NCBI RefSeq assembly: GCF_030013905.1
Contig: NZ_CP124862.1
Coordinates: forward strand, 4,839,051-4,903,050
Origin: Petroclostridium sp. X23
GTDB lineage: Bacteria > Bacillota > Clostridia > SK-Y3
Reading direction: 5' to 3'
Length of the DNA stretch: 64,000 nucleotides
Part shown: positions 52,394 to 60,882 of the stretch, in pieces
How the letters are laid out: each line of letters starts with the position of its first letter
Numbering within the stretch: position 1 is the stretch's first letter
The notes under the pieces: model-generated
The model's database searches: none
Seen by the model: the letters and a program-made list of their open reading frames with translations, nothing else
Told to the model about the DNA's origin: nothing
Made by a program: the position numbers and the translations under genes

Positions 52394-53779
52394 ATGAAAA
52401 GTATAAAAATGCGGTTAGTGGGAAGCTTTATGCTGGTCATCCTGATCAGCGTCGGAATATTGGAGATACTGCTTATGAACTTCGTACAGCAGTATTATTA
52501 TAATAATACCGAGGAAATTCTCACAAACCAGATAAAGATTTCTGCAGATTTTTACGCAAGATATTTTTCCAACGCTTCTTTGGAAGACAATATTATGGCA
52601 AATGTGGATGTTTTCTGGAATCAAACCGAAGCACAAGTCCAAATTCTTGATCTCTCGGGCAGGGTTCTCATGGACTCGGTAGGGTTTATGCCTAAGGAGC
52701 CCTTGCAAACAAATGACGTCAAAAAAGCGCTGACGGGAGAAAAAGGAAGATGGTTGGGAAAAGTTGAATATAATTCTTTTAATACTATGGCGGTAGCTTA
52801 TCCCCTTCGGTCGGATGAACAGATTGTCGGCGTGCTGCGGTTTGTTACATCACTTCGTGAAGTTGACAGAGGCATCCGAAACATATCGAGGATTTTCGTA
52901 GCCATAGGTGCTTTTGTCATTATAGTTACCGGATGTGTCAGCGTACTTTTGGCAAATAGCATTGTGGAGCCTATAAAAGAAGTAACCGGTATTGCCGGTA
53001 TCATGGCTTCAGGAAACTTGAAAGTCAGAAGCATCAAACAAAGGGAAGATGAAATCGGGAAGCTGTCGGATACGCTTAATTTTATGGCAGATGAAATATT
53101 GAAAAAAGACCGGCTGAAAGATGACTTTATCTCCTCAGTCTCCCATGAACTCAGAACGCCTCTTACTTCCATCAGAGGATGGGTAGATACGCTGAATACC
53201 GAAGAATCTTTAGGGGATAAGCCTATGTTAAAAGAGGGATTTGCCATTATAGAAAAAGAAAGTGAAAGACTGACCCGGATGGTGGAGGAGCTATTGGATT
53301 TTTCGCGGTTTGTTTCGGGCAAAGTGTCGCTTGAGAAAGAACGGACGGAGTTTGCCTTTTTCATTGAGCATATCAAGCGTTACATGGCCCCACGGGCGGC
53401 GAGGGAACAAATAGCATTTGTCGTAGAGTATGATGAAGATCTTCCCAACGTGCTTATTGATAGAAACCGGATGAAGCAAGTAATGATCAATATCTTGGAT
53501 AATGCTTTCAAGTTTACACCGGAGGGTGGGAAGGTTCTCTTAAGAGCAAATGCGGATAGCAAATACCTTATACTGTCGGTGATTGATAATGGCTGCGGAA
53601 TCAGCAGTGAAGATTTGCCAAAAGTGAAGGAGAAGTTTTATAAAGGTAAGAGCAGCAAGGCTCAGAACGGAATAGGTTTATCCATTTGTGACGAAATTAT
53701 AAAAATGCATGACGGTATTTTCAAAATAGAAAGTGAATTGGGAAAAGGGACTACAGTGTATGTAAAACTGCCGCTGTAG
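52394..53779 (+). CDS. Sensor histidine kinase
   Basis: 461 residues. TM helix (about 7-30), extracytoplasmic sensor (31-155), TM helix (164-190), HAMP (about 190-240), HisKA with the phospho-His in SVSHELRTPL (about 253), then HATPase_c with NILDNAFKFTPEGG, DNGCGIS and GIGLSI. It is the cognate partner of the response regulator 10 bp upstream. This PhoR/WalK-like architecture fits envelope stress sensing. The signal is unknown. Confidence 0.94.
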   Translation: MKSIKMRLVGSFMLVILISVGILEILLMNFVQQYYYNNTEEILTNQIKISADFYARYFSNASLEDNIMANVDVFWNQTEAQVQILDLSGRVLMDSVGFMPKEPLQTNDVKKALTGEKGRWLGKVEYNSFNTMAVAYPLRSDEQIVGVLRFVTSLREVDRGIRNISRIFVAIGAFVIIVTGCVSVLLANSIVEPIKEVTGIAGIMASGNLKVRSIKQREDEIGKLSDTLNFMADEILKKDRLKDDFISSVSHELRTPLTSIRGWVDTLNTEESLGDKPMLKEGFAIIEKESERLTRMVEELLDFSRFVSGKVSLEKERTEFAFFIEHIKRYMAPRAAREQIAFVVEYDEDLPNVLIDRNRMKQVMINILDNAFKFTPEGGKVLLRANADSKYLILSVIDNGCGISSEDLPKVKEKFYKGKSSKAQNGIGLSICDEIIKMHDGIFKIESELGKGTTVYVKLPL

Positions 53780-53812
53780 CATCGAGGAACTTCCCAAAGG
53801 GGAGAAAAACAC

Positions 53813-55318
53813 ATGAAACAATGGTTGATTATATTATTTATAGTTCCTATGCTTCTATTAGCAGCTTGTAATCATATAGAAATAGAAACGGATGAAAAAA
53901 TAGGTGCACCTGAAAACAATGCAATTCCTATCAAAGGAACTTGGATTATCGAAAAAAGCATTTCTCTGGCAAAGGAGGACACTGAAGGGAAAAAACAAGA
54001 CAAATGGCTGGGAGAAAAAGCGGAATTCGGTAAGGATTACGTTTTTTTTGCACAAGAATTATGTGAGCATCCTCAATATAAAATAAAAAATGTTGATGCC
54101 GGATATTATTTTTTATATACCTATAAGGCAGATGCGGGAAAACTGGGGATAAAAAGTGCAAAAGTTGATGTTATAACCATTACTTCCGGCGATAAATTAT
54201 TTTACGAATTTGTGAGAATAGATGCTTCACAGTTGATTCTATCTATGGGCAACCGGATGCTTTATCTTAAAAAGCTTTCGGATGAATTGGAGGAAAATAA
54301 AGCTCCAACAGGGGGAAGGCAGGGATCTGCAGAAAATAGCCAAAACAAGATGGAAGCTTTTCGGTATCATTCAGGCGTGGTCTTGGGACTGCGTTCTTTA
54401 AAAGAAAGCGGATTTGATAAGAGCAAATTACCGGGTCAAAACGGGGAGCGGGTATTTTACAAAACGTTGTGGATTTCGGCCGACTATAAAAGGCTTAGAC
54501 CGGTACTGGAGATGGACAATTTATTTTTGCCCCGGCGAAACGGGTTTTGGAAAGTAGGAGTCACCAGGGAAGTACAAACAAATGGGTTGAATGATTCTCT
54601 GTTCGCTTATCCGGTAGATAATGAAATAAACATTAATAATATCAATGATAATGCTTCTTTGATTAGCTCCACTTCGAAAAAAAGCATACTTTTTATCGGG
54701 AATGACTATATGGCATTGGAGTATACTGTACAAGAAAAAGATAGGGAGGCTTTTCATAGGCTTAAGGTATTGCCTGTAGACAATATCGAAAGCAATAAAG
54801 GCGTAAAAATATCCGAAATTTTAGGAGAAAGCGGAAAAGAAGCGATGTTCCATGCAGCGCAGGCGTACTTTTCCGCTCAAAACAAGGAAAACAGAGATGG
54901 AGTGGAAAGTACCCCTGATGAAGAAAGCTTTACCATTACAAGGAAGAACGGACATTGGATGATGCAGGGGAGGTTAAATGCCAGAGCAAAGCGGTTTATG
55001 GATCATGATGCCGATTTTAATATTCCCGTTATTCCCCCCAAAAACATGATTAGTTATGATGATTTGGCGGTATCATGGAATGTGATAAAGAGTAAGGTTC
55101 CGACGGCATTAGACGCGTATACGTCGCCTAATAAAGATATTGCAGTCATCATTTGTAAAAATGTTATCTATATCTATACTATAAATAACGGGGATTTATC
55201 TCATAAGCCTGCTAACCAAATACCCATCCAAGAAGGAGCAATGGTGGTTATGGCAGAATGGGCCGTTGGTGATTATGTGAATATGTGGGAAGAAAGTTTT
55301 CTCAATGAACTGAACTAG
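53813..55318 (+). CDS. Large lipoprotein, unknown function
   Basis: 501 residues with a lipoprotein signal (MLLLAAC, lipid Cys about 19). The rest is mixed alpha/beta without a family I recognise. Ordered segments include an N-terminal stretch (about 40-160) and a C-terminal one (about 185-500). RBS AAAGGGGAG. It lies 33 bp after the kinase gene, so it probably belongs to the two-component operon and may modulate the sensor or act on the envelope. Confidence 0.7.
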   Translation: MKQWLIILFIVPMLLLAACNHIEIETDEKIGAPENNAIPIKGTWIIEKSISLAKEDTEGKKQDKWLGEKAEFGKDYVFFAQELCEHPQYKIKNVDAGYYFLYTYKADAGKLGIKSAKVDVITITSGDKLFYEFVRIDASQLILSMGNRMLYLKKLSDELEENKAPTGGRQGSAENSQNKMEAFRYHSGVVLGLRSLKESGFDKSKLPGQNGERVFYKTLWISADYKRLRPVLEMDNLFLPRRNGFWKVGVTREVQTNGLNDSLFAYPVDNEININNINDNASLISSTSKKSILFIGNDYMALEYTVQEKDREAFHRLKVLPVDNIESNKGVKISEILGESGKEAMFHAAQAYFSAQNKENRDGVESTPDEESFTITRKNGHWMMQGRLNARAKRFMDHDADFNIPVIPPKNMISYDDLAVSWNVIKSKVPTALDAYTSPNKDIAVIICKNVIYIYTINNGDLSHKPANQIPIQEGAMVVMAEWAVGDYVNMWEESFLNELN

Positions 55319-55424
55319 TAAAGGAAATCGACTGAAATCAAAAAGTATGCGCTTATTTTTATAGGACAATGGATCTTTAGAGAAAACCACTCCCTTCGAG
55401 ATTAAAAACTCTATTTATAAATAC

Positions 55425-55468
55425 TGTAACCATTTTGTAAACTATTCACCCTTTAATTTTATTATAAT
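55425..55468 (+). promoter_or_regulatory. OmpR/PhoB-type direct-repeat operator and promoter, site 2
   Basis: TGTAAC-N5-TGTAAA (55425-55441) followed after exactly 21 bp by TATAAT (55463-55468), the same architecture as at 50360. It lies 30 bp before the sigma-region-2 gene. Confidence 0.65.
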
Positions 55469-55497
55469 GGAGTTACCGAAAAAAGGGGAGTGCGGCA

Positions 55498-55788
55498 GTG
55501 GGCAAATGTGACAGTCAGCTTCTAAAAGAGGCGAAAAGAGGGAATATTGAAGCTTTTGAGAGCCTTATTGAAGGATATGAAAGCAAAGTATATACGCTAT
55601 TCGTCAATAAAGTCGGAGACTCCTGTCATGCATCCGAGCTTGCGCAAGAGGTATTTATCCGGGCATTTCAAAAGATTAATACATTTAAAGAAAATTCGGA
55701 TTTTTCACTATGGATTTATACTATCACTACGAGTGTTTTTATCAGTCGCTTGAACAAGCGAGAGGGCAAAAACTTGTCTGTTGAATGA
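55498..55788 (+). CDS. Sigma-70 region 2-only protein (truncated ECF-like)
   Basis: 96 residues. Region 2 signatures are clear: LLKEAKRGNIEAFESLIEGY, ASELAQEVFIRAFQKI, SDFSLWIYTITTSVFISRL. The protein then stops; region 4, needed for -35 recognition, is absent and is not found downstream in any frame. GTG 55498 has AAGGGGAG upstream. It has its own well-formed promoter with tandem OmpR-type boxes. It is either a functional core-binding decoy/partner or a recent truncation. Confidence 0.75.
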   Translation: MGKCDSQLLKEAKRGNIEAFESLIEGYESKVYTLFVNKVGDSCHASELAQEVFIRAFQKINTFKENSDFSLWIYTITTSVFISRLNKREGKNLSVE

Positions 55789-55959
55789 TCATAAGAGGTT
55801 TTTAAGAATTATTAAGAATCATTCAACAGGATATCTTTTCACAAATTACAAATTGATTTATATTCCGATTCTTTAGGGAAAATCAACTATAGATGCATTG
55901 TGCATAAGGGCTTTCTGTCAATAGATACATAGACATTTATCTATTGCTATGCTATACTG

Positions 55960-56085
55960 AAGCCAAAATAAACGATTAAATTTGCAAGTTTGGTCTTAGA
56001 TGTTTCATGGTCAATAAATATTTTGAAAGGCGCTGGTGCCAGAGGTAAGTTTAATATCTTACCATGGCATTTTTTTATTTTTATA
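55960..56085 (+). ncRNA. Candidate small RNA or orphan leader
   Basis: TATACT at 55952-55957 could serve as a -10. About 80 bases later a hairpin (TGCCA...GGTAAG against CTTACCATGGCA, one bulge) is followed by seven Ts. No ORF lies between. It matches no riboswitch consensus that I can recall. Low confidence without expression data. Confidence 0.3.
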
Positions 56086-56170
56086 TAGATTATTTTAAAT
56101 GATATAAAGAATATTTATCCAAAAAGGCTATAATTTATAGTGGTGGGACAAAAGTGTCAGCTAAATAGGT

Positions 56171-56208
56171 AAAGAAGTCCGGTGTGTAAGACAGCACCGG
56201 ACTTCTTT
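56171..56208. terminator. Strong hairpin, probably bidirectional terminator
   Basis: 14-bp perfect stem AAAGAAGTCCGGTG/CACCGGACTTCTTT with a 10-base loop, about 145 bp before the gerA gene. Confidence 0.7.
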
Positions 56209-56353
56209 AATGATATAAATATGAAGCTAATGAATTCTTGCTTTTTTGATACATATATTATTATTTAAATTCAACACCAACGGTACTGAATAACCTCAAT
56301 CTATTTGGAAATAATTACACATGAATGAATTTTACGGTAAGTGGAGGGGATTT

Positions 56354-57958
56354 ATGTTTCATTTTCTATCGAATAAATTACGTTTTTGGCAAATACTTAA
56401 CCGAAATTTTAATAAAGAGAATGATCCTCAAAAATTATCTCAAGTTAACCTTTCACATGACCTTAAGAAAAATCTGAAAACCTTAAGAGAGATTTTGGGC
56501 ACAAGCGATGATATTATTATCCGAGAATTCTCCTTTGGTCATAAAGGGCAAATCAATGCTGCACTTATTTTTTTGGAAGGCATGACGGACAAAGTGACTA
56601 TCAATGAAAGTATAATAAAGCCTTTGATGTATGACAGCCGTTTTATATGTAGCGAAGAAACATCAGAAGCGATTAATATTGATAGTATTAAAAATACCAT
56701 GCTTTCTGTGGGGAATATTGGTATAGTAACCGCTATAGATGAACTGGTGGATGATTGTTTATCAGGAGATACCATTTTGCTGATAAATGGGTCCAAAGAA
56801 GCTTTAGATATTCATACCAAGGGTTGGGCCACCCGTGGTGTGGATGAACCGAAGACCGAAGCTGTTGTCCGGGGACCGCGTGAAGCTTTCTCTGAGAATT
56901 TGCGTACCAATACGACACTGCTGCGGCGTAAAATTAAAAACCCTGATTTAACCCTTGAAACAATGAAATTAGGCAAAAAAACAAAAACAAGTATATGCAT
57001 TGCCTATTTAAAAGGAGTGGCCAATGACAAGGTTGTAGAAGAAGTCAGGCGCCGGTTAAAAAGAATTTATACCGATGCTATCCTGGAGTCGGGTTATATT
57101 GAAGAATTTATTGAAGATGCACCTTTTTCTATTTTTTCAACTGTTGCCAACAGTGAAAAGCCTGATATTGTTGCTGCAAAACTGCTGGAAGGGCGGGTAG
57201 CTGTTCTGGTTGACGGCACACCTTTTGTGCTTACCGTTCCCATGGTCTTCATTGAAGGTTTTCAAAGCTCGGAAGATTACTATTCCCGTGCATATTTTGC
57301 AAGCCTGGTCAGAATGCTGAGATTCATTGCTTTTACTATAAGCACTCTTGGTCCCGCGGTATATGTAGCCTTGACAACCTTTCACCAGGAGTTGATTCCT
57401 ACTGCTCTTTTATTCACCATGGCAGCAAACCGTGAAGGAACTCCTTTTCCCGCAATACTGGAAGCCGGTATGATGATGATAACATTTGAAATACTCAGGG
57501 AAGCCGGAGTACGCCTACCCCGTCCGGTCGGACAGGCCATCAGTATTGTAGGCGCATTGGTAATCGGCGAATCTGCGGTAGCAGCCGGTCTTATCGGAGC
57601 ACCTATGGTTATTGTAATCGCCATAACGGCTGTTTCCAGTTTTGTTGTGCCATCCCAGACAGATGCAGGAGTTATTCTGCGTATTATTCTGCTCATTCTT
57701 GCTGGGTTCATGGGTGGATTTGGGATTGCGATCGGATTATTGGGTATTTTGATCCACCTGGCTTCTTTAAGGTCTTTTGGGACCCCTTATTTGTCGCCTG
57801 TGGCTCCGCTCACCTTCCGTGATCTAAAGGATGTATTTGTCAGAGTGCCTATTTGGGCTATGTTTACCCAACCCAGAGCCATAGCCTGGCATAATTCTCA
57901 ACGGCAGGAATTCAGATTAAAGCCTAAACCTCCATCAAAAGAGAGGGATGACCGGTAA
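56354..57958 (+). CDS. GerA-family spore germination receptor subunit A
   Basis: 534 residues. A long soluble N-terminal region (about 1-290), then five or so TM helices (about 300-490) with the family sequences PFVLTVPMVFIEGFQSSEDYY and TTFHQELIPTALLFTMAANREGTPFP, and a short basic tail. ATG 56354 follows GGAGGGG by 3-5 bases; ATG 56321 has no RBS. It is the first gene of an A-C-B operon and forms the germinant receptor in the spore inner membrane. The germinant is not predictable. Confidence 0.93.
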   Translation: MFHFLSNKLRFWQILNRNFNKENDPQKLSQVNLSHDLKKNLKTLREILGTSDDIIIREFSFGHKGQINAALIFLEGMTDKVTINESIIKPLMYDSRFICSEETSEAINIDSIKNTMLSVGNIGIVTAIDELVDDCLSGDTILLINGSKEALDIHTKGWATRGVDEPKTEAVVRGPREAFSENLRTNTTLLRRKIKNPDLTLETMKLGKKTKTSICIAYLKGVANDKVVEEVRRRLKRIYTDAILESGYIEEFIEDAPFSIFSTVANSEKPDIVAAKLLEGRVAVLVDGTPFVLTVPMVFIEGFQSSEDYYSRAYFASLVRMLRFIAFTISTLGPAVYVALTTFHQELIPTALLFTMAANREGTPFPAILEAGMMMITFEILREAGVRLPRPVGQAISIVGALVIGESAVAAGLIGAPMVIVIAITAVSSFVVPSQTDAGVILRIILLILAGFMGGFGIAIGLLGILIHLASLRSFGTPYLSPVAPLTFRDLKDVFVRVPIWAMFTQPRAIAWHNSQRQEFRLKPKPPSKERDDR

Positions 57959-57992
57959 GGTTAGAGAAAACTCTATATTGGGAGTGTAATTG

Positions 57993-59153
57993 ATGAAAAA
58001 CCGTATAGGTTTATTTTTGAAAATAGTAATTTATATGTTGTTCATTTCAATTTTAACCGGCTGTTGGAGCCGCCATGAATTGGATGAATTTTCTATTGTT
58101 GCAGGTATGGGTATTGATAAATCTGAGGAGGATGGTGAAATACAACTGACGGCTCAAATAGTCAAACCAAGGGCATTAAAGCCTGGAGAAGGCAGCAGTA
58201 GCCCGGAGGATGCCTACTTTAATATAGAAAGCACAGGAGATACTGTCTTTACTGCGGTGAGGGAGTTTACACATGGAGCAACACGCAAGCTGTATTTTCC
58301 CCATAACCAGGTAATCATTTTCAGTCGGAACACCGCTGAAGAAGGAGTGCAAAAATATATTGATTTCTTTGTGCGTGACCCTGAAACCCGGTTAACGGTT
58401 TGGATACTAGTTGCCAAAGATAAAGCAGATGAGCTTTTAGAAATAAAATCTGAGTTGGAGTTAATTCCGGCACTAGAAATCAGTGATTTGGTTGAAGCAC
58501 AGAAGGCTACATCCCAATCAAGTATTGTTAAGCTGCAGCATTTTATTACTCGGTTGTTAAGTAAAACTACATCGCCTGTAGCTCCTCTCATTGAAGTTTC
58601 AGGCAAAGAAAAAAAAGCCTTCGTATCGGGAACGGCAGTTTTTAAGAAGGATAAACTGACCGGCGAGCTGGATAAGACTGAAACCCGAGGCCTTTTATGG
58701 GTCATAGGAGAAATAAAAAGTGGTATTATTGATGTGGATTGTCCCGGCGGTGGTAAAGCCAGCCTTGAAATAATCCGGGCCAGCAGTAAAATTACGCCGA
58801 AAATAAAGGATGGCAGGATACATATGAAGATAGAAATCAAAGAAGAAGGAAATTTGGGCAGCCAGTCATGTCTTGAAGATTTGACATTACCACCGAAGGT
58901 TGATTTCCTGGAAAAAGAGAAAGAGGCTGTTATTCGAAGTGAAGTTATGGCTGCATTGAAAAAAGCCAGGAAACTTAACACGGATATATTTGGTTTTGGT
59001 GAAGCAGTACATCAAAAATATCGCAAAGAGTGGAAAGAATTAGAAGACAGATGGGATGAGGTTTTTCCCAATATAGAAGTAGAAGTAATAGTTGAGGCCA
59101 AGCTGCGCAGAACAGGTAGAATAACTAGACCTGCCAGTACGGAAAAGGAGTAG
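57993..59153 (+). CDS. Ger(x)C-type spore germination lipoprotein
   Basis: 386 residues. Lipoprotein signal with lipobox ILTGCWSRHELDEF (the CW...E motif is typical of GerC), then the three-domain GerC body (VAGMGIDKS, LYFPHNQVIIFSRN, DIFGFGEAVHQKYRKEW). ATG 57993 with GGGAG upstream. It sits between the A and B genes. It is the paralogue of the truncated protein at the left edge, but the two differ markedly in sequence. Confidence 0.93.
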   Translation: MKNRIGLFLKIVIYMLFISILTGCWSRHELDEFSIVAGMGIDKSEEDGEIQLTAQIVKPRALKPGEGSSSPEDAYFNIESTGDTVFTAVREFTHGATRKLYFPHNQVIIFSRNTAEEGVQKYIDFFVRDPETRLTVWILVAKDKADELLEIKSELELIPALEISDLVEAQKATSQSSIVKLQHFITRLLSKTTSPVAPLIEVSGKEKKAFVSGTAVFKKDKLTGELDKTETRGLLWVIGEIKSGIIDVDCPGGGKASLEIIRASSKITPKIKDGRIHMKIEIKEEGNLGSQSCLEDLTLPPKVDFLEKEKEAVIRSEVMAALKKARKLNTDIFGFGEAVHQKYRKEWKELEDRWDEVFPNIEVEVIVEAKLRRTGRITRPASTEKE

Positions 59154-59161
59154 AGCAATTT

Positions 59162-60268
59162 ATGAGGCTTGAAAAAGGAGAAATATCGAGTTCACAATTG
59201 ATGTTCTTAATAGGGGGTTTGATTCAGGGTTCTGTTTTAACGCTATCTTTTATTAATCAGATAACCAATCATGATACTTGGCTGGCTATTTTAGCAGCAT
59301 TGGTGATATGCTTGCTCCTTGTACTGATTTACATAGCGATTGCCCAAAGATTCCCAGGTAAAAACTTGATCCAGATTCATGATATTATTTACGGCCATTA
59401 TCTAGGCAAATTGATTTCTGCACTATATGTATGGCTTTTTTTATCAATATTCTCTTTCCAATTAGGTTTTCTTGGCGACTTTTTTTTGATCTATATTATG
59501 CCGGAGACTCCCTTACTGGTAATTGCAATTATGTTTGCTTTCATTTGTGCCTGGGCCGTACGCAGCGGGATAGAAGTAATAGCCCGTATCAGTGTTATAT
59601 TTGTAGGAGTTACCCTAATAATAGTGTTTTTAACATTCGTTTTATTGCTGAAAGACATGAAATGGGTCAACTTTTTACCGGTTTTTGACATTCCTGTGAT
59701 AGATTTTATGCAGGGGACTCATGTCATTGCATCCATCCCATTTTTGGAAGTACTGGTTTTTCTCATGATTATTCCTTATATGAATGAGAAAAACCAGGTA
59801 AAAAGTGCTGTCTTGTCGGGATTACTCATCGGAGGAGCCACGTTATTAATTATTTCAGTAAGAGATACAGCTGTGCTCGGAATTATATCCACCATTGTGG
59901 GATTTCCTGCGTATGATGCAGTACGACTGATAGATATAGCAAAAATCTTAACCAGGCTCGAGGTCTTGATTGCAATCAATATGTTAAATATGATATTTAT
60001 AAAGGCTAGCGTTTTCTATTATGCAGGTGTATTGGGTATGGCTCAGTTGTTGCATTTACGTTCTTATGTACCGCTGGTTCTTCCCATCGGGATTATCAGT
60101 ATTATCCTTGGAGTGGCGAGCCACGAGTCTACCATGGAATTCGCTTATTTTGGCAGCAGTATTTGGCCTGTCTTCAGTATTTTGTTTTATTTTATTATTC
60201 CTCTCATGTCACTATTGATAGCTAAAATACGCAGGGTACCCAAAATGCAGAGGGGGAAATGTCGGTGA
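59162..60268 (+). CDS. GerB-family (GerAB-type) germination permease
   Basis: 368 residues, ten predicted TM helices, of the APC-superfamily endospore germination permease type (ISSSQLMFLIGGLIQGS...). It probably binds the germinant amino acid or nucleoside within the membrane. RBS AAGGAG lies just upstream. It overlaps the following small membrane protein gene by 10 bp. Confidence 0.92.
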   Translation: MRLEKGEISSSQLMFLIGGLIQGSVLTLSFINQITNHDTWLAILAALVICLLLVLIYIAIAQRFPGKNLIQIHDIIYGHYLGKLISALYVWLFLSIFSFQLGFLGDFFLIYIMPETPLLVIAIMFAFICAWAVRSGIEVIARISVIFVGVTLIIVFLTFVLLLKDMKWVNFLPVFDIPVIDFMQGTHVIASIPFLEVLVFLMIIPYMNEKNQVKSAVLSGLLIGGATLLIISVRDTAVLGIISTIVGFPAYDAVRLIDIAKILTRLEVLIAINMLNMIFIKASVFYYAGVLGMAQLLHLRSYVPLVLPIGIISIILGVASHESTMEFAYFGSSIWPVFSILFYFIIPLMSLLIAKIRRVPKMQRGKCR

Positions 60269-60483
60269 TATTTTTGTTAATCATGGTTTTTATAGGAATA
60301 GCATTATTTGAAGTTCCAGACCTTATCCGGAAAAAATACCGGCGTGAACTTATTGTTTTCTCACTGTTTTTACTGTTGGCGTTCACGATGGCTATATTGC
60401 AAACCATAGGTGTAGAGATACCCAATCCTTCGAATGGTATAGCATATGTGGTTAAAGACTTGCTGGGTTTAAATTACAAATAA
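60259..60483 (+). CDS. Small membrane protein closing the ger operon
   Basis: 74 residues. Two hydrophobic helices (about 2-20 and 30-50) are split by a basic loop RKKYRRE. ATG 60259 overlaps the permease gene by 10 bp and has AGGGGG before it. It resembles in size and topology the protein at 1051-1239 that ends the other ger operon, suggesting a conserved fourth receptor component. Confidence 0.65.
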   Translation: MSVIFLLIMVFIGIALFEVPDLIRKKYRRELIVFSLFLLLAFTMAILQTIGVEIPNPSNGIAYVVKDLLGLNYK

Positions 60484-60882
60484 AGAAAAAGTATTAACAT
60501 CAGAATAGAAATATATGTAAAAGTTAAGATTTGATGTATTTGACAAAGTTGTTTTCATGACGTATTGCAGTCAAAAGTAAAATTGAATATTTTGCAAATA
60601 TGCCGGCTGAGGAGAAGTTACCTTTGCCGGATTTTTATTTTTAAGTAGAATAAATTGGAATGAGAAAACAAGAGAGAACGAGGCTTTTCAATATATTCTT
60701 AAAGAATATCTAAAAGATCCTATCTATGTGTGGAAAAGGTATAATAAATCGGCAGAAGTAGACACTAAAAAAGATTGGATTGTTTTGAAAGTAAATAAAT
60801 AAAAATACGATAGTGCATATGCTTTTTGTTTTATGTAAAAAAGTCTAGAATACACAAATATCAGAGAAGGAAAGGAGATAAC
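60484..60882. other. Intergenic region between ger operon and SelO gene
   Basis: Contains a weak hairpin with T-rich tail near 60603-60642 (CCGGC and GCCGG arms) that may end the ger transcript, then a coding remnant (60644-60802). The SelO RBS AAAGGAG is at 60871-60877. Confidence 0.45.
60644..60802 (+). pseudogene. Unrecognised coding remnant without start
   Basis: 52 residues of protein-like sequence (ending AEVDTKKDWIVLKVNK) up to TAA 60800, with an internal helix FQYILKEYLKD but no start codon or RBS. It looks like the 3' end of a decayed gene. Confidence 0.3.

Larger units (their letters stand above)
55789..56353. other. Intergenic region with a candidate small RNA and a terminator
   Basis: After the sigma fragment come a TATACT box (55952-55957), a hairpin ending in a T-run near 56080 (candidate ncRNA, listed), and a strong 14-bp hairpin at 56171-56208. 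No protein-coding gene is seen. Confidence 0.5.

Noticed and set aside
58214..58981. 255-residue minus-strand open frame inside the gerC-type gene
   Set aside because: Its composition is Ser/Leu-rich as expected for an antisense frame and the plus-strand GerC protein is certain; shadow.
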